Assembly (NCBI RefSeq): GCF_029892515.1
Contig: NZ_JARXVF010000001.1
Span: forward strand, 1,860,001 to 1,924,000
Direction of reading: 5' to 3'
Length of the DNA stretch: 64,000 nt
Source of the DNA: Pseudaminobacter soli (ex Li et al. 2025)
Lineage (GTDB): Bacteria > Pseudomonadota > Alphaproteobacteria > Rhizobiales > Rhizobiaceae
Shown: piece by piece, positions 25,740 to 33,897 of the stretch
Layout: each line of letters starts with the position of its first letter
How positions within the stretch are numbered: the stretch's first letter is position 1
The notes under the pieces: model-generated
What the model was told of the DNA's origin: nothing
The model's database searches: none
The model's input: the letters and a program-made list of their open reading frames with translations, nothing else
Made by a program: the position numbers and the translations under genes

Positions 25740-25757
25740 GTTTCTTGCTCCGGCTTG

Positions 25758-27350
25758 TCACGCCGCCTTGTCGCGGACCTGATAATCCTTCACCGCCGTA
25801 AAGCGGATCGCCTTCCAGCGCTCGGCCTCGTAGTTCAGCGAGAACTCGTGCTGGGCGAGGAACACCGGATCGTCATCGAGATCGCGGGCGATGTCGCCGC
25901 GATGGGCTTCAACGAAGCGCTGCAGGTCGGCCTTGTCGTCGGCATCGATCCAGCGGCAGATCGAGAAGCGCGACATCTCGAAATCGACCGGCAGGGTATA
26001 TTCGACGTTGAGGCGCTCTTTCAGCACGTCGATCTGCAGCGCGCCGACCACGCCGACGATGGCCGGCGAGCCGTCTTCGGGCTGGAAGAGCTGCACGACG
26101 CCTTCCTCGGCCATCTGCTGCAGCGCTTCCTTGAGCTTCTTGGCCTTCATGGCGTCACCCAGGCGCACGCGGCGCAGGATTTCCGGCGCGAAGTTCGGCA
26201 CGCCGCGGAACAGGATGTCCTCGCCCTCGGTCAGCGTGTCGCCAATGCGCAGCGTGCCGTGGTTGGGAATGCCCACCACGTCGCCCGCATAGGCCTCGTC
26301 GGCCGTGATACGCGAACGCGCGAAGAAGAACTGCGGCGCCGACAGCGACATCGGCTTGCCGGTGCGCACCAGCTTGGCCTTCATGCCGCGCTGAAGCGTG
26401 CCCGAGCAGACGCGCACGAATGCGATGCGGTCGCGGTGGTTGGGGTCCATGTTGGCCTGGATCTTGAAGACGAAGGAGGTCATCTTCTCCTCCGTCGCCT
26501 CGACCTTGCGCACGTCGGCCTCCTGCGCGCGCGGCGCAGGGCCAAAGGCGCCCAGCGCCTCAATCAGGTCGCGCACGCCAAAATTGCGCAACGCCGAGCC
26601 GAAATACACCGGCGTCAGGTGGCCCTGGCGGAAGGCATCGAGATCGAAGGGCCGACAGGCCTCGCGCGCCAGCTCAAGCTCCTCGATGAAGGCCGGGCGG
26701 TCGTTGTCGGGCAGCAGGCCCGCAGCCCAATTGGAGTCTGGGCCGTGCACCGGCGTGCGTTCTTCTTCCGCGTCGCTGCGGCGCACAGCGTTCTCGGCCA
26801 GATGGTAGGTGCCGGCAAAGGTCTTGCCCTGGCCAATGGGCCAGGTGATGGGCGCGGTGTCGAGCGCCAGCTTCTGCTCGATCTCGTCGAGGATCTCGTA
26901 GGTGTCGCGGGCCTCGCGGTCCATCTTGTTGACGAAGGTGATGATCGGGATGTCGCGAAGGCGGCACACCTCGAACAGCTTTAGCGTGCGCGGCTCGATA
27001 CCCTTGGCGGCGTCGATGACCATGACCGCCGAGTCCACCGCAGAAAGCGTGCGATAGGTATCGTCGGCAAAGTCTTCGTGGCCCGGCGTGTCGAGCAGGT
27101 TGAAGACGTTGTCGCCATATTCGAAGGTCATCACCGAGGTGACGACCGAGATGCCGCGCTCGCGCTCGATCTTCATCCAGTCCGAACGGGTCTGGATGCG
27201 GTCCTTCTTGGCCTTCACCTCGCCGGCGAGCTGGATGGCGCCGCCGAACAGCAAGAGCTTTTCGGTCAGCGTGGTCTTGCCGGCGTCCGGGTGCGCGATG
27301 ATCGCGAAGGTGCGGCGGCGCGAGACCGCCTTGGCTATGTCTTCAGCCAT
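25758..27350 (-). CDS. prfC: Peptide chain release factor 3
   Basis: Cytoplasmic translational GTPase of 530 residues that recycles RF1/RF2 from the ribosome after termination. G1 AHPDAGKTTLTEK is at about 19-31, G2 lies within ERERGISVVTSVMTFEY, G3 is LLDTPGHEDFADDTYR (about 82-97) and G4 NKMD is at about 141-144. Domains II and III follow to the C-terminus. The start is the ATG at 27350 with a weak AGGA about 12 bases upstream; an in-frame extension to 27818 crosses the divergent methyltransferase gene and is not conserved. Length matches E. coli RF3. Confidence 0.95.
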   Translation of the reverse strand: MAEDIAKAVSRRRTFAIIAHPDAGKTTLTEKLLLFGGAIQLAGEVKAKKDRIQTRSDWMKIERERGISVVTSVMTFEYGDNVFNLLDTPGHEDFADDTYRTLSAVDSAVMVIDAAKGIEPRTLKLFEVCRLRDIPIITFVNKMDREARDTYEILDEIEQKLALDTAPITWPIGQGKTFAGTYHLAENAVRRSDAEEERTPVHGPDSNWAAGLLPDNDRPAFIEELELAREACRPFDLDAFRQGHLTPVYFGSALRNFGVRDLIEALGAFGPAPRAQEADVRKVEATEEKMTSFVFKIQANMDPNHRDRIAFVRVCSGTLQRGMKAKLVRTGKPMSLSAPQFFFARSRITADEAYAGDVVGIPNHGTLRIGDTLTEGEDILFRGVPNFAPEILRRVRLGDAMKAKKLKEALQQMAEEGVVQLFQPEDGSPAIVGVVGALQIDVLKERLNVEYTLPVDFEMSRFSICRWIDADDKADLQRFVEAHRGDIARDLDDDPVFLAQHEFSLNYEAERWKAIRFTAVKDYQVRDKAA

Positions 27351-27521
27351 GTCGTGATGATCCTGTTTGATGGGCCGGCTTCTAGCAGGAGGTCGGGCCG
27401 CTGTCGAGAAAATGGGACGATCTGGCCCTTGTTGCCCGAGCCTCGTCATATAGGTCCGCCATATATAGGCGATATTGCGCAGATCTTTCATGAGCAGCAG
27501 TGCCAAGCGAGGAACCGGGAC

Positions 27522-28253
27522 ATGACCCAGAACATCTATGACGATCCCGAATTCTTCGAGGGCTACAGCCGGCTTGGCCGTTCCGTGCACGGGCTGGAAG
27601 GCGCGCCCGAATGGCCGTCGCTGCGGGCGCTGCTGCCCGACCTCACCGGCAAGCGGGTCGTAGACCTCGGCTGCGGTTTCGGCTGGTTCTGCCGCTGGGC
27701 ACGCGAAAATGGGGCCGCACAGGTGCTCGGCCTCGACGTGTCGGAAAACATGCTGGCCCGCGCTCGGGCTGTCACCGCCGACGAGGCCGTCAGCTACGAG
27801 CGGGCGGATCTCGAGCATCTGGAATTGCCGGACGCGTCCTTCGATCTCGCCTACAGCTCACTTGTGCTGCACTACATCACCGACCTGCCACGCCTGTTGG
27901 CTACGGTTCATCGCGCGCTGGTGCCGGGCGGCCAATTCACCTTCTCAATGGAGCATCCCATCCTGATGGCTCCGATGCACCCCGGCTGGACCATGGATGG
28001 ACAGGGCCGCAAGACCTGGCCCGTGGACAGCTATCAAATGGAAGGTCCGCGCGTGACCAACTGGCTGGCCGAAGGGGTGGTGAAGCAGCACCGCACCATT
28101 GGCACCACACTCAACCTTTTGATCCGCAGCGGCTTCGCCATCACCCATGTCGAGGAGTGGGGGCCGACCGACGCGCAAGTCGCTGCAAGCCCAATGCTGG
28201 CCGAGGAACGCGAGCGGCCGATGTTCTTGCTGGTGTCGGCACGGCGCGGGTAG
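27522..28253 (+). CDS. Class I SAM-dependent methyltransferase
   Basis: Cytoplasmic protein of 243 residues with the Rossmann-type SAM fold. Motif I VVDLGCGFGWFCRWA is at about 46-60, the acidic ribose-binding loop GLDVSENML follows at about 69-77, and the post-motif region LVLHYITDLPRLL is at about 109-121. The remainder carries an MEHP motif (about 140-143) and a MAPMHPGWTMD segment seen in many small-molecule methyltransferases of this group. The start ATG at 27522 has GAGGA 8 bases upstream. The substrate is unknown. It diverges from prfC and precedes dut by 92 bases. Confidence 0.85.
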   Translation: MTQNIYDDPEFFEGYSRLGRSVHGLEGAPEWPSLRALLPDLTGKRVVDLGCGFGWFCRWARENGAAQVLGLDVSENMLARARAVTADEAVSYERADLEHLELPDASFDLAYSSLVLHYITDLPRLLATVHRALVPGGQFTFSMEHPILMAPMHPGWTMDGQGRKTWPVDSYQMEGPRVTNWLAEGVVKQHRTIGTTLNLLIRSGFAITHVEEWGPTDAQVAASPMLAEERERPMFLLVSARRG

Positions 28254-28345
28254 GACAAGCTGTCCCGTCCCCACGCCTGCCAAAAACCGTCGCATGCTGC
28301 GCTTGCGAATTGACGAAAGCCGAGAACCGGGAATAGATCGCGGCC

Positions 28346-28819
28346 ATGAACACGCCCTCCCAAAACTCCCCCATCGTCGGCGTCGTCCGGCTCCCCGAAG
28401 CCAAGGGTCTCGACCTGCCCGCCTATGAGACCGCCGGTGCTGCCGGCATGGACCTGCGCGCGGCGGTGCCCGACGACCGCCCGCTTCTCATCCTGCCTGG
28501 CCGGCGCGCGCTGGTGCCGACCGGCCTGATCCTGGAAATTCCCGAAGGCTACGAGGGCCAGGTGCGGCCGCGTTCCGGCCTTGCCTTCAAGCACGGCATC
28601 ACCTGCCTCAACACGCCCGGCACGATCGACAGCGACTATCGCGGCGAGGTAAAGGTGCTGCTGATCAACCATGGCGACGAGGAATTCTACGTCGAGCGCG
28701 GCATGCGCATCGCGCAGATCATCTTCGCCCCGGTCACGCAGGTGAAGCTCGAGGAGCAGAGCCTTGCCGGGTCGACAGGGCGCGGCGCCGGCGGCTTCGG
28801 GTCGACGGGCCACGCATGA
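28346..28819 (+). CDS. dut: dUTP diphosphatase
   Basis: Trimeric cytoplasmic enzyme of 157 residues that hydrolyses dUTP to dUMP and pyrophosphate, which limits uracil in DNA and supplies dTMP synthesis. All five motifs are visible: AAGMDLRA (32-39), PRSGLA (75-80), the Asp-containing [10 protein letters not shown] (93-102), [10 protein letters not shown] (117-126) and the C-terminal Gly-rich lid [10 protein letters not shown] (146-155). The stop overlaps the start of the next gene by 4 bases (ATGA), so the two are translationally coupled. Confidence 0.96.
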   Translation: MNTPSQNSPIVGVVRLPEAKGLDLPAYETAGAAGMDLRAAVPDDRPLLILPGRRALVPTGLILEIPEGYEGQVRPRSGLAFKHGITCLNTPGTIDSDYRGEVKVLLINHGDEEFYVERGMRIAQIIFAPVTQVKLEEQSLAGSTGRGAGGFGSTGHA

Positions 28820-29475
28820 CGCAGCCCAAGCTCGTCATCTTCGACTGCGACGGCGTGCTGGTCGACACCGAAAACACCGTCAACAAGGAGCTGTCCGGCT
28901 GGCTGCGCAAGGCCGGCATGGACGTCGACTACCAGTATTGCCGCAAGACCTTCTCCGGCCGCAGCATGATTTCGGTGCAGAAGGAGGTCGAGGCGCAGGG
29001 TTACAGGCTCGGCGAGGATTTCGTCGAGCGCTGGAACTCCGGCCTGCCGGAGCTGTTCGCCACCCATGGCGTGGAAGCCATTCCGCATGTGCGCGACTTC
29101 ATCGAGGCGGTACGCGCGCAAGAGATCCCCTATTGCGTCGCCTCCTCGGCGCGGGTCTCCAAGATGCATGTGACGCTCGGCACCACCGGGCTCCTGCACT
29201 ATTTCGAGGACGTGCTGTTCAGCGCCAGCATGGTCGGCCGCGCCAAGCCGTTTCCGGATCTCTTCCTTCATGCCGCAGCCACCATGGGCTTTGACCCATC
29301 GGATTGCATCGTCATCGAGGACAGCGTGCCCGGCACGCAGGCCGGCATTTCCGCCGGCATGCGCGTCTTCTCCTACCATGGCGACCCGAACACCAATCGC
29401 GACGGCCTCGCAGCCGCCGGAGGCATATTGTTCGACGATATGCGCGAATTGGCAGGATTGATTCCGCTCGGCTGA
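28816..29475 (+). CDS. HAD-family phosphatase
   Basis: Cytoplasmic haloacid-dehalogenase superfamily hydrolase of 219 residues, probably acting on a phosphorylated sugar or nucleotide. The nucleophile motif [10 protein letters not shown] is at about 10-19 (Asp10 nucleophile, Asp12 acid/base). Motif II is CVASSARVS (about 112-120), the Lys motif is in RAKPFPDLF (about 142-150) and motif IV is [15 protein letters not shown] (about 169-183). The helical cap between motifs I and II makes it a beta-phosphoglucomutase-like type I member. Overlap with dut suggests coupled expression; a role in nucleotide clean-up is only inferred from that. Confidence 0.88.
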   Translation: MTQPKLVIFDCDGVLVDTENTVNKELSGWLRKAGMDVDYQYCRKTFSGRSMISVQKEVEAQGYRLGEDFVERWNSGLPELFATHGVEAIPHVRDFIEAVRAQEIPYCVASSARVSKMHVTLGTTGLLHYFEDVLFSASMVGRAKPFPDLFLHAAATMGFDPSDCIVIEDSVPGTQAGISAGMRVFSYHGDPNTNRDGLAAAGGILFDDMRELAGLIPLG

Positions 29476-29544
29476 AACGGGTTTGCGGCGCGACATCGTC
29501 ATCGCTAAGATCGCGCCGTTCCTTCCTGTTTCGAGGTCGATGCA

Positions 29545-30348
29545 ATGGATAAGGGCGCGGTCTTTCGCAAGCTCCATGAGGCGCCTGGCGCCTTCGTCAT
29601 CCCTAATCCCTGGGACGTCGGCACGGCGAAGCTTCTCGCCGCCGCCGGCTTCAAGGCGCTGGCCACCACCAGCGCCGGCTTTGCCTTTTCGCGCGGCCTG
29701 CCCGACGGCGGCGTGCCCTTCGACGTCATGATCACCCATTGCAGGGAACTGGCCGCCGCCACGGAGTTGCCGGTTTCCGCCGACCTTGAAAAGGGCAAGG
29801 GCGACACTCCCGAAAGCGCGGCCGAAACCATTTTCGCCGCCAGCGCCGCCGGGCTCGCCGGCTGCTCGATCGAGGATTTTTCCGGCGACCCCGACAAGCC
29901 GATCTACGACTTTTCCGCAGCGGTAGAGCGCGTGGCGGCAGCGGCGGAAGCCACCCATGCGCTGAGGCGCGGGTTCGTCTTCACCGCGCGCGCCGAGAAC
30001 TTTTTGCACGGCCGCCCGGATCTCGACGACACCATCAAACGCCTGCAGGCTTTCGAAAAGGCCGGCGCCGACGTGCTCTACGCGCCGGGCATCACCGATG
30101 TCGAAACGGTGCGCAAGATCTGCTCTGCCGTGTCGAAGCCGGTCAATGTGCTGGCGGTCCCGGGCTTCAGCGTCGCTACCCTGGCCGAAGCCGGCGCAAA
30201 GCGCGTCTCGGTCGGCTCCAAACTGACGACCTACGCTTTCGGCATGTTGCAGAAGGCTTCGCGCGAGATGCTGGAGCAAGGCACATTCGAATTTTCGCGC
30301 GACGGCATTCCCTTCGGCACGCTGCAGGACATGTTTTCTCGCAGGTAA
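29545..30348 (+). CDS. Isocitrate lyase/PEP mutase family lyase
   Basis: Cytoplasmic TIM-barrel enzyme of 267 residues. It begins with the conserved FVIPNPWDVGTAKLLAAAGF region (about 17-36). Visible functional stretches are SADLEKGKGD (about 77-86, metal-site region), a following CSIEDFSGDP (about 111-120, Glu and Asp ligands) and TARAENFLHG (about 149-158). Family members cleave C-C bonds of 2-oxo or 2-hydroxy acids, for example oxaloacetate decarboxylation or 2-methylisocitrate cleavage; the classical KKCGH loop of isocitrate lyase is missing, so it is not that enzyme. The exact substrate is unknown. Confidence 0.82.
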   Translation: MDKGAVFRKLHEAPGAFVIPNPWDVGTAKLLAAAGFKALATTSAGFAFSRGLPDGGVPFDVMITHCRELAAATELPVSADLEKGKGDTPESAAETIFAASAAGLAGCSIEDFSGDPDKPIYDFSAAVERVAAAAEATHALRRGFVFTARAENFLHGRPDLDDTIKRLQAFEKAGADVLYAPGITDVETVRKICSAVSKPVNVLAVPGFSVATLAEAGAKRVSVGSKLTTYAFGMLQKASREMLEQGTFEFSRDGIPFGTLQDMFSRR

Positions 30349-30351
30349 CCC

Positions 30352-31092
30352 CTACCCTGCCCGCGCGGCCAGTCGCGTCGAAGGCGCCAGCGAAAGCTCG
30401 CGCGCGGAGACCGCCTTGTGCAGATGCACCATCATGGCGGCGGCGAAGAGCGGCGTCAGAAGGTTAAGCAACGGCACCGCGAGGAACGCCGCGATCACCA
30501 GCCCGGCCATGAAGACGGTGCCGGCGTATTTGCGCCGCAGCGCCTTGGCCTCGGCCTCGGGGCGGAAGCGCATGGCGGCGAACTCGAAGAATTCGCGGCC
30601 GAGCAGATAGCCGTTGACCACGAAGAAGGCGCCGATGTTTACGCCCGGCACCAAAAGCAGAAGCAGCGCCAAGATGTTTGCGACGATGACCACGCCTAGA
30701 AATTTCAGCGTCATGACTACGGCCGGCACGATGGGCAAGGCGCGGCCGGGCGGGTCGGCCGGATAGTCGGTGCGCTCGACCACCTCGGCGATGTCGTCCA
30801 AAAACAGGCCGGCCACCAGCGCCGTCACCGGCGCGATCAGCAGCGCAAGACCGAGCGCCAGCCCCACGCCGGCGAAGATCGCCGCGATCAGCCCGAGCCA
30901 GCCGGCCCAGGCCGGAAAGCCGGGCAGCAGCGCGTCGATCCACGGCAAGGCGAGCACGTCGAACAGCTTGTAGAGCCCGAACCAGGACGCCACCAGCGCC
31001 AGCAGGGTGATGCCGAGCGTCTTGAGAAAAACCGCGCGGAATTCTGGCGAGAACAGCCTGCCGGCGGCGGCACGGGCGGCGTCGAATATCAT
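30352..31092 (-). CDS. EI24/CysZ-family membrane protein
   Basis: Integral inner-membrane protein of 246 residues with about five to six hydrophobic segments (near 22-45, 63-98, 125-155 and 190-222). Fold and layout match the EI24 domain (PF07264) that includes the sulfate permease CysZ. The context has no sulfur genes, so sulfate uptake is not supported here beyond family membership. It converges on the preceding lyase gene with a 3-base gap and no terminator that I can see between them. Confidence 0.75.
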   Translation of the reverse strand: MIFDAARAAAGRLFSPEFRAVFLKTLGITLLALVASWFGLYKLFDVLALPWIDALLPGFPAWAGWLGLIAAIFAGVGLALGLALLIAPVTALVAGLFLDDIAEVVERTDYPADPPGRALPIVPAVVMTLKFLGVVIVANILALLLLLVPGVNIGAFFVVNGYLLGREFFEFAAMRFRPEAEAKALRRKYAGTVFMAGLVIAAFLAVPLLNLLTPLFAAAMMVHLHKAVSARELSLAPSTRLAARAG

Positions 31093-31261
31093 CGGCGGCG
31101 GTTCCTTTCACGTCGGGGCCGTTGTCGCCCTGAGATAGGCAGGCGGCGACGTCCCCGCAAGAAAGCGCGTTTTGCAGGCTTTGCAAAATTCGGGCAAACC
31201 GCTAGACCCGCCGGCGGCCTGCGTGCCACAAAGTATCTGCCCGGCTTTTGCGGAGACCTTC

Positions 31262-32254
31262 ATGAGCCAATACGACGTGCTTTGCATCGGCAATGCGATT
31301 GTCGACATCATTGCCCAGTGCGACGACGATTTCCTCGTGGCGAACCGCATCATCAAGGGCGCCATGAACCTGATCGACGCCGAGCGCGCCGAGCTGCTCT
31401 ACAGCCGCATGGGCCCGGCCATCGAGGCCTCCGGCGGCAGCGCGGGCAACACGGCGGCGGGCGTGGCGAGCTTTGGCGGGCGCTCGGCCTATTTCGGCAA
31501 GGTCAGCCAGGACCATCTCGGCGGCATCTTCACCCACGACATCAAGGCGCAGGGCGTGGCCTTCGACACCAACCCGCTCACCGGCACGCCGCCCACCGCC
31601 CGCTCGATGATTTTCGTCACGCCCGACGGCGAGCGCTCGATGAACACCTATCTCGGCGCCTGCGTGGAGCTGGGGCCTGAGGATGTCGAGGCCGACAAGG
31701 CGAGCGGCGCAAAGGTCACCTATTTCGAGGGCTATCTGTGGGACCCGCCGCGCGCCAAGGAAGCCATTCGGCTTACGGCCTCCCACGCACATGCCGCCGG
31801 CCGCGAAGTGTCGATGACGCTGTCGGACCCGTTCTGCGTCGACCGCTACCGCGACGAGTTTTTAGACCTGATGCGGTCGGGCACGGTGGACATCGTGTTC
31901 GCCAATGAGAGCGAGGCAAAGTCGCTCTACCAGACCGAATCCTTCGACCAGGCGCTGGAGCTGATCCGCCGCGACTGCAAGCTCGCCGCCGTCACCCGCT
32001 CGGAGCTCGGCTCGGTCATCGTGCGCGGCGACGAGACGGTTGCCGTCGACGCCATCGAGATCGCCGAACTGGTCGACACCACCGGTGCCGGCGACCTCTA
32101 CGCCGCCGGCTTCCTGTTTGGCTACACCACGGGGCGCAGCCTGGAAGAGTGCGGCAAGCTCGGCTCGCTGGCCGCCGGCCTGGTCATCCAGCAGATCGGC
32201 CCGCGCCCACGGCAAAATCTGCGCGAGCAGGCCGAACAGGCGGGGTTGCTGTAG
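31262..32254 (+). CDS. PfkB-family kinase, adenosine kinase-like
   Basis: Cytoplasmic ribokinase-fold enzyme of 330 residues. The N-terminal strand YDVLCIGNAIVDIIA is at about 4-18, the GGSAGNTAAGVASFGG substrate-binding stretch at about 57-72, and the PfkB signature 2 with catalytic Asp, DTTGAGDLYAAGFL, at about 274-287. Overall it most resembles the alphaproteobacterial adenosine kinase/sugar kinase group that phosphorylates adenosine or a related nucleoside. The ATG at 31262 has GGAGA nearby; an in-frame extension to 31172 is rejected. The repeat-rich islet begins directly after its stop codon. Confidence 0.85.
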   Translation: MSQYDVLCIGNAIVDIIAQCDDDFLVANRIIKGAMNLIDAERAELLYSRMGPAIEASGGSAGNTAAGVASFGGRSAYFGKVSQDHLGGIFTHDIKAQGVAFDTNPLTGTPPTARSMIFVTPDGERSMNTYLGACVELGPEDVEADKASGAKVTYFEGYLWDPPRAKEAIRLTASHAHAAGREVSMTLSDPFCVDRYRDEFLDLMRSGTVDIVFANESEAKSLYQTESFDQALELIRRDCKLAAVTRSELGSVIVRGDETVAVDAIEIAELVDTTGAGDLYAAGFLFGYTTGRSLEECGKLGSLAAGLVIQQIGPRPRQNLREQAEQAGLL

Positions 32255-32540
32255 CTCGGTGCCCTCCCTCCCCCTTGAGGGGGTGAGGAGTGGTGGCCGC
32301 AGGCCACGAAAAGCCAACGATTTGGCTTTTCGCCCGCTTCGCGGACCATTCCTCACCTTCACCATGAGGGCTACCGTTGGCGCCCACCTCCCTCATCGTA
32401 GGGCGAGGGACTGGTGCAGATTCGCGCTTTCCGTCGGCGCCTGCCCCTCTCTCCAGAGGAGGCCACCGCGCCCCCTCATCCTGAGGTGCCGCGCCAACAT
32501 TCCTCATCCTGAGGTGCGAGCCCGTAGGGCGCGCCTCGAA
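32255..32540. repeat. Mosaic of short palindromic repeats
   Basis: The stretch contains a CCCTCCCTCCCCC / GGGGGTGAGG palindrome (about 32264-32288), GTGGCCGCAGGCCAC, the hairpin AAAAGCCAA-CGAT-TTGGCTTTT (32309-32330) and two direct copies of CCTCATCCTGAGGTGC (32474-32489 and 32502-32517). The last is a sequence I recognise as very common between genes in Rhizobiales. No coding function is supported. From about 32541 to 32880 I see no recognisable gene. Confidence 0.6.
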
Positions 32541-32879
32541 GGACGCACCTATTCATCGCCACGCCCGGTCTTCACCGTCTGGCCATTGTCAAAGAACCTG
32601 GGAAGACGGGCGGTCGTCGGACGCGCTCGTTTAGGTAAATCTTGCGGCCCTTCGACCGCCCGTTCGATGCTCTTGCCCCGCTCAGTCGCCTCCACATTCG
32701 CGTGGCCAGCCGCCGCAAAGGCCCGGACTTGGGGGTTCATCACCCAGCAGCGCCACCGTTAGCGCCACCAGCCCGGACATCGTCGCCCTCCACGCTCATC
32801 CGGTTCATGACCCGTGTTCCCGGTGAGGCCGATGCCACGGAGTATGCGGGAGGCGGAAAGGTGGGGGAGAAAATCAGAG

Positions 32880-33350
32880 AGCGAAGCGGAAGAATTGGTC
32901 CGGACGCTGAAGATCGAGCATCCTTATGGCCAAGTTGGCAGGCTTCCCTGGCAACTTCCTAGCGGTACCATCGCGTTCGGGAAAGATGCTTATCCTCAAG
33001 AACTCCCTGAGATAGCGGAGCAAATTCGCACGTTCACCGAGCGAGTTGATGATAGCGACATGCTGATACGCATGCGCCGTCTCCTTACGGAAGCCGAAGT
33101 AATTGTTTACCTTGGCTTCTCATATGGCGACATGAATATGCAACTTCTGTCGATACACGAAGCTGAGGATAGAGTGGTCTTCGGGACAAGCTATGGCGTT
33201 TCAGGACCAAACAAACAAGTGATTGAGCGAGATATCATCAATACCATGGGACCGTCGCATGAAGTGGTCAAATCCCTCGAATTAGCAGATATGACATGCG
33301 CTGACTTCTTAAGGGCCTATTGGCGGCCCATTTTACGCGGCGCATACTGA
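32880..33350 (+). pseudogene. C-terminal remnant of a SIR2-like protein
   Basis: The reading frame is open from 32814, but recognisable protein starts near 32890. EELVRTLKIEHPYGQVGRLPWQ (in parts: IEHPYGQVG then LPWQ) matches the HVYGxLGxLPW region, and VIVYLGFSYGDMNMQLL matches the FLGFxxxxxNxxLL motif, both found in the C-terminal half of a common SIR2-like family of about 300-400 residues. The NAD-binding N-terminal part is missing, and the frame instead begins in unrelated sequence next to repeats. The segment is AT-richer than its neighbours, with codons they avoid (ATA, TTA, AGA). I read it as a truncated, horizontally acquired gene. An active short protein is less likely. Confidence 0.55.
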
Positions 33351-33410
33351 TCGCATCAGGAATTGTGGTAACCACGAATACTTGCATCCTCGCGGGCGGG
33401 CTACATCCCT

Positions 33411-33761
33411 ATGAAATATCAACCAATCCCCGAGCTTGATCGCGAGTATATTCAGGAGCGGCTGACGAGCGGCAGCGAAGACGATGTAATCCGTGCCGTG
33501 CTAAGTGCCGCGCTACACGATGATGACTGGGCATGGGCCCAGAGTATCTGCCTGAGCCAGCTTGATCATCCAAGCCGGTGGGTTAAGCAGGCGAGCATAA
33601 CCGGCCTTGGCCATGTGGTCAGGCTACACGGCAAGCTCGATCTCGATGTCGTGGCCGCCAAGCTGGCGGCCTACCGGGAGTCGGATGAGATGAACGGGTC
33701 CATTGAGGACCTGTTCGGCGACATCAATATTTTCCATCGCAAGCAAGACAGGGCGAACTGA
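33411..33761 (+). CDS. Small HEAT-like protein of unknown function
   Basis: Predicted soluble protein of 116 residues, all helical in appearance: an N-terminal IPELDREYIQERL segment, then ALHDDDWAWAQSICLSQLDHPSRWVKQASITGLGHVVRLHG (quoted in parts), which follows the pattern of HEAT-type helix pairs, and a C-terminal DLFGDINIF. I recognise this as a widespread small family with no assigned role; related short HEAT proteins are sometimes neighbours of toxins or immunity genes, but no toxin is visible here. It lies 60 bases after the SIR2-like remnant. No clear ribosome-binding site is seen before the ATG. Confidence 0.65.
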   Translation: MKYQPIPELDREYIQERLTSGSEDDVIRAVLSAALHDDDWAWAQSICLSQLDHPSRWVKQASITGLGHVVRLHGKLDLDVVAAKLAAYRESDEMNGSIEDLFGDINIFHRKQDRAN

Positions 33762-33838
33762 GCCGTCGCCACATCGCGAAGGAAGCAAGGAGGGCGGCGC
33801 CATGCCCTCCGCTATGGCTCCGGGCCTTGAAGCGCTTC

Positions 33839-33889
33839 AATCGACAAATCGTTGTCGATTGATCGGCCCCTCGCGAAGCTCGGGGCCGA
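33839..33889 (-). terminator. Tandem hairpins downstream of maeB
   Basis: AATCGACA-n6-TGTCGATT (33839-33860) and TCGGCCCC-n9-GGGGCCGA (within 33863-33889) lie between the small HEAT-like gene and the maeB stop. There is no long T tract, so termination efficiency is uncertain. Confidence 0.4.
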
Positions 33890-33897
33890 CCGCTGCT

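Noticed and set aside
32549-32743. A 64-codon minus-strand frame in the islet (starts MMNPQVRAFAAAGHANVEA)
   Set aside because: Composition looks partly protein-like, but it has no ribosome-binding site or recognisable family; insufficient to call.
32642-32962. A 106-codon plus-strand frame overlapping the SIR2-like remnant
   Set aside because: Low-complexity Pro/Arg-rich translation, and it overlaps the frame with recognisable SIR2-like motifs.
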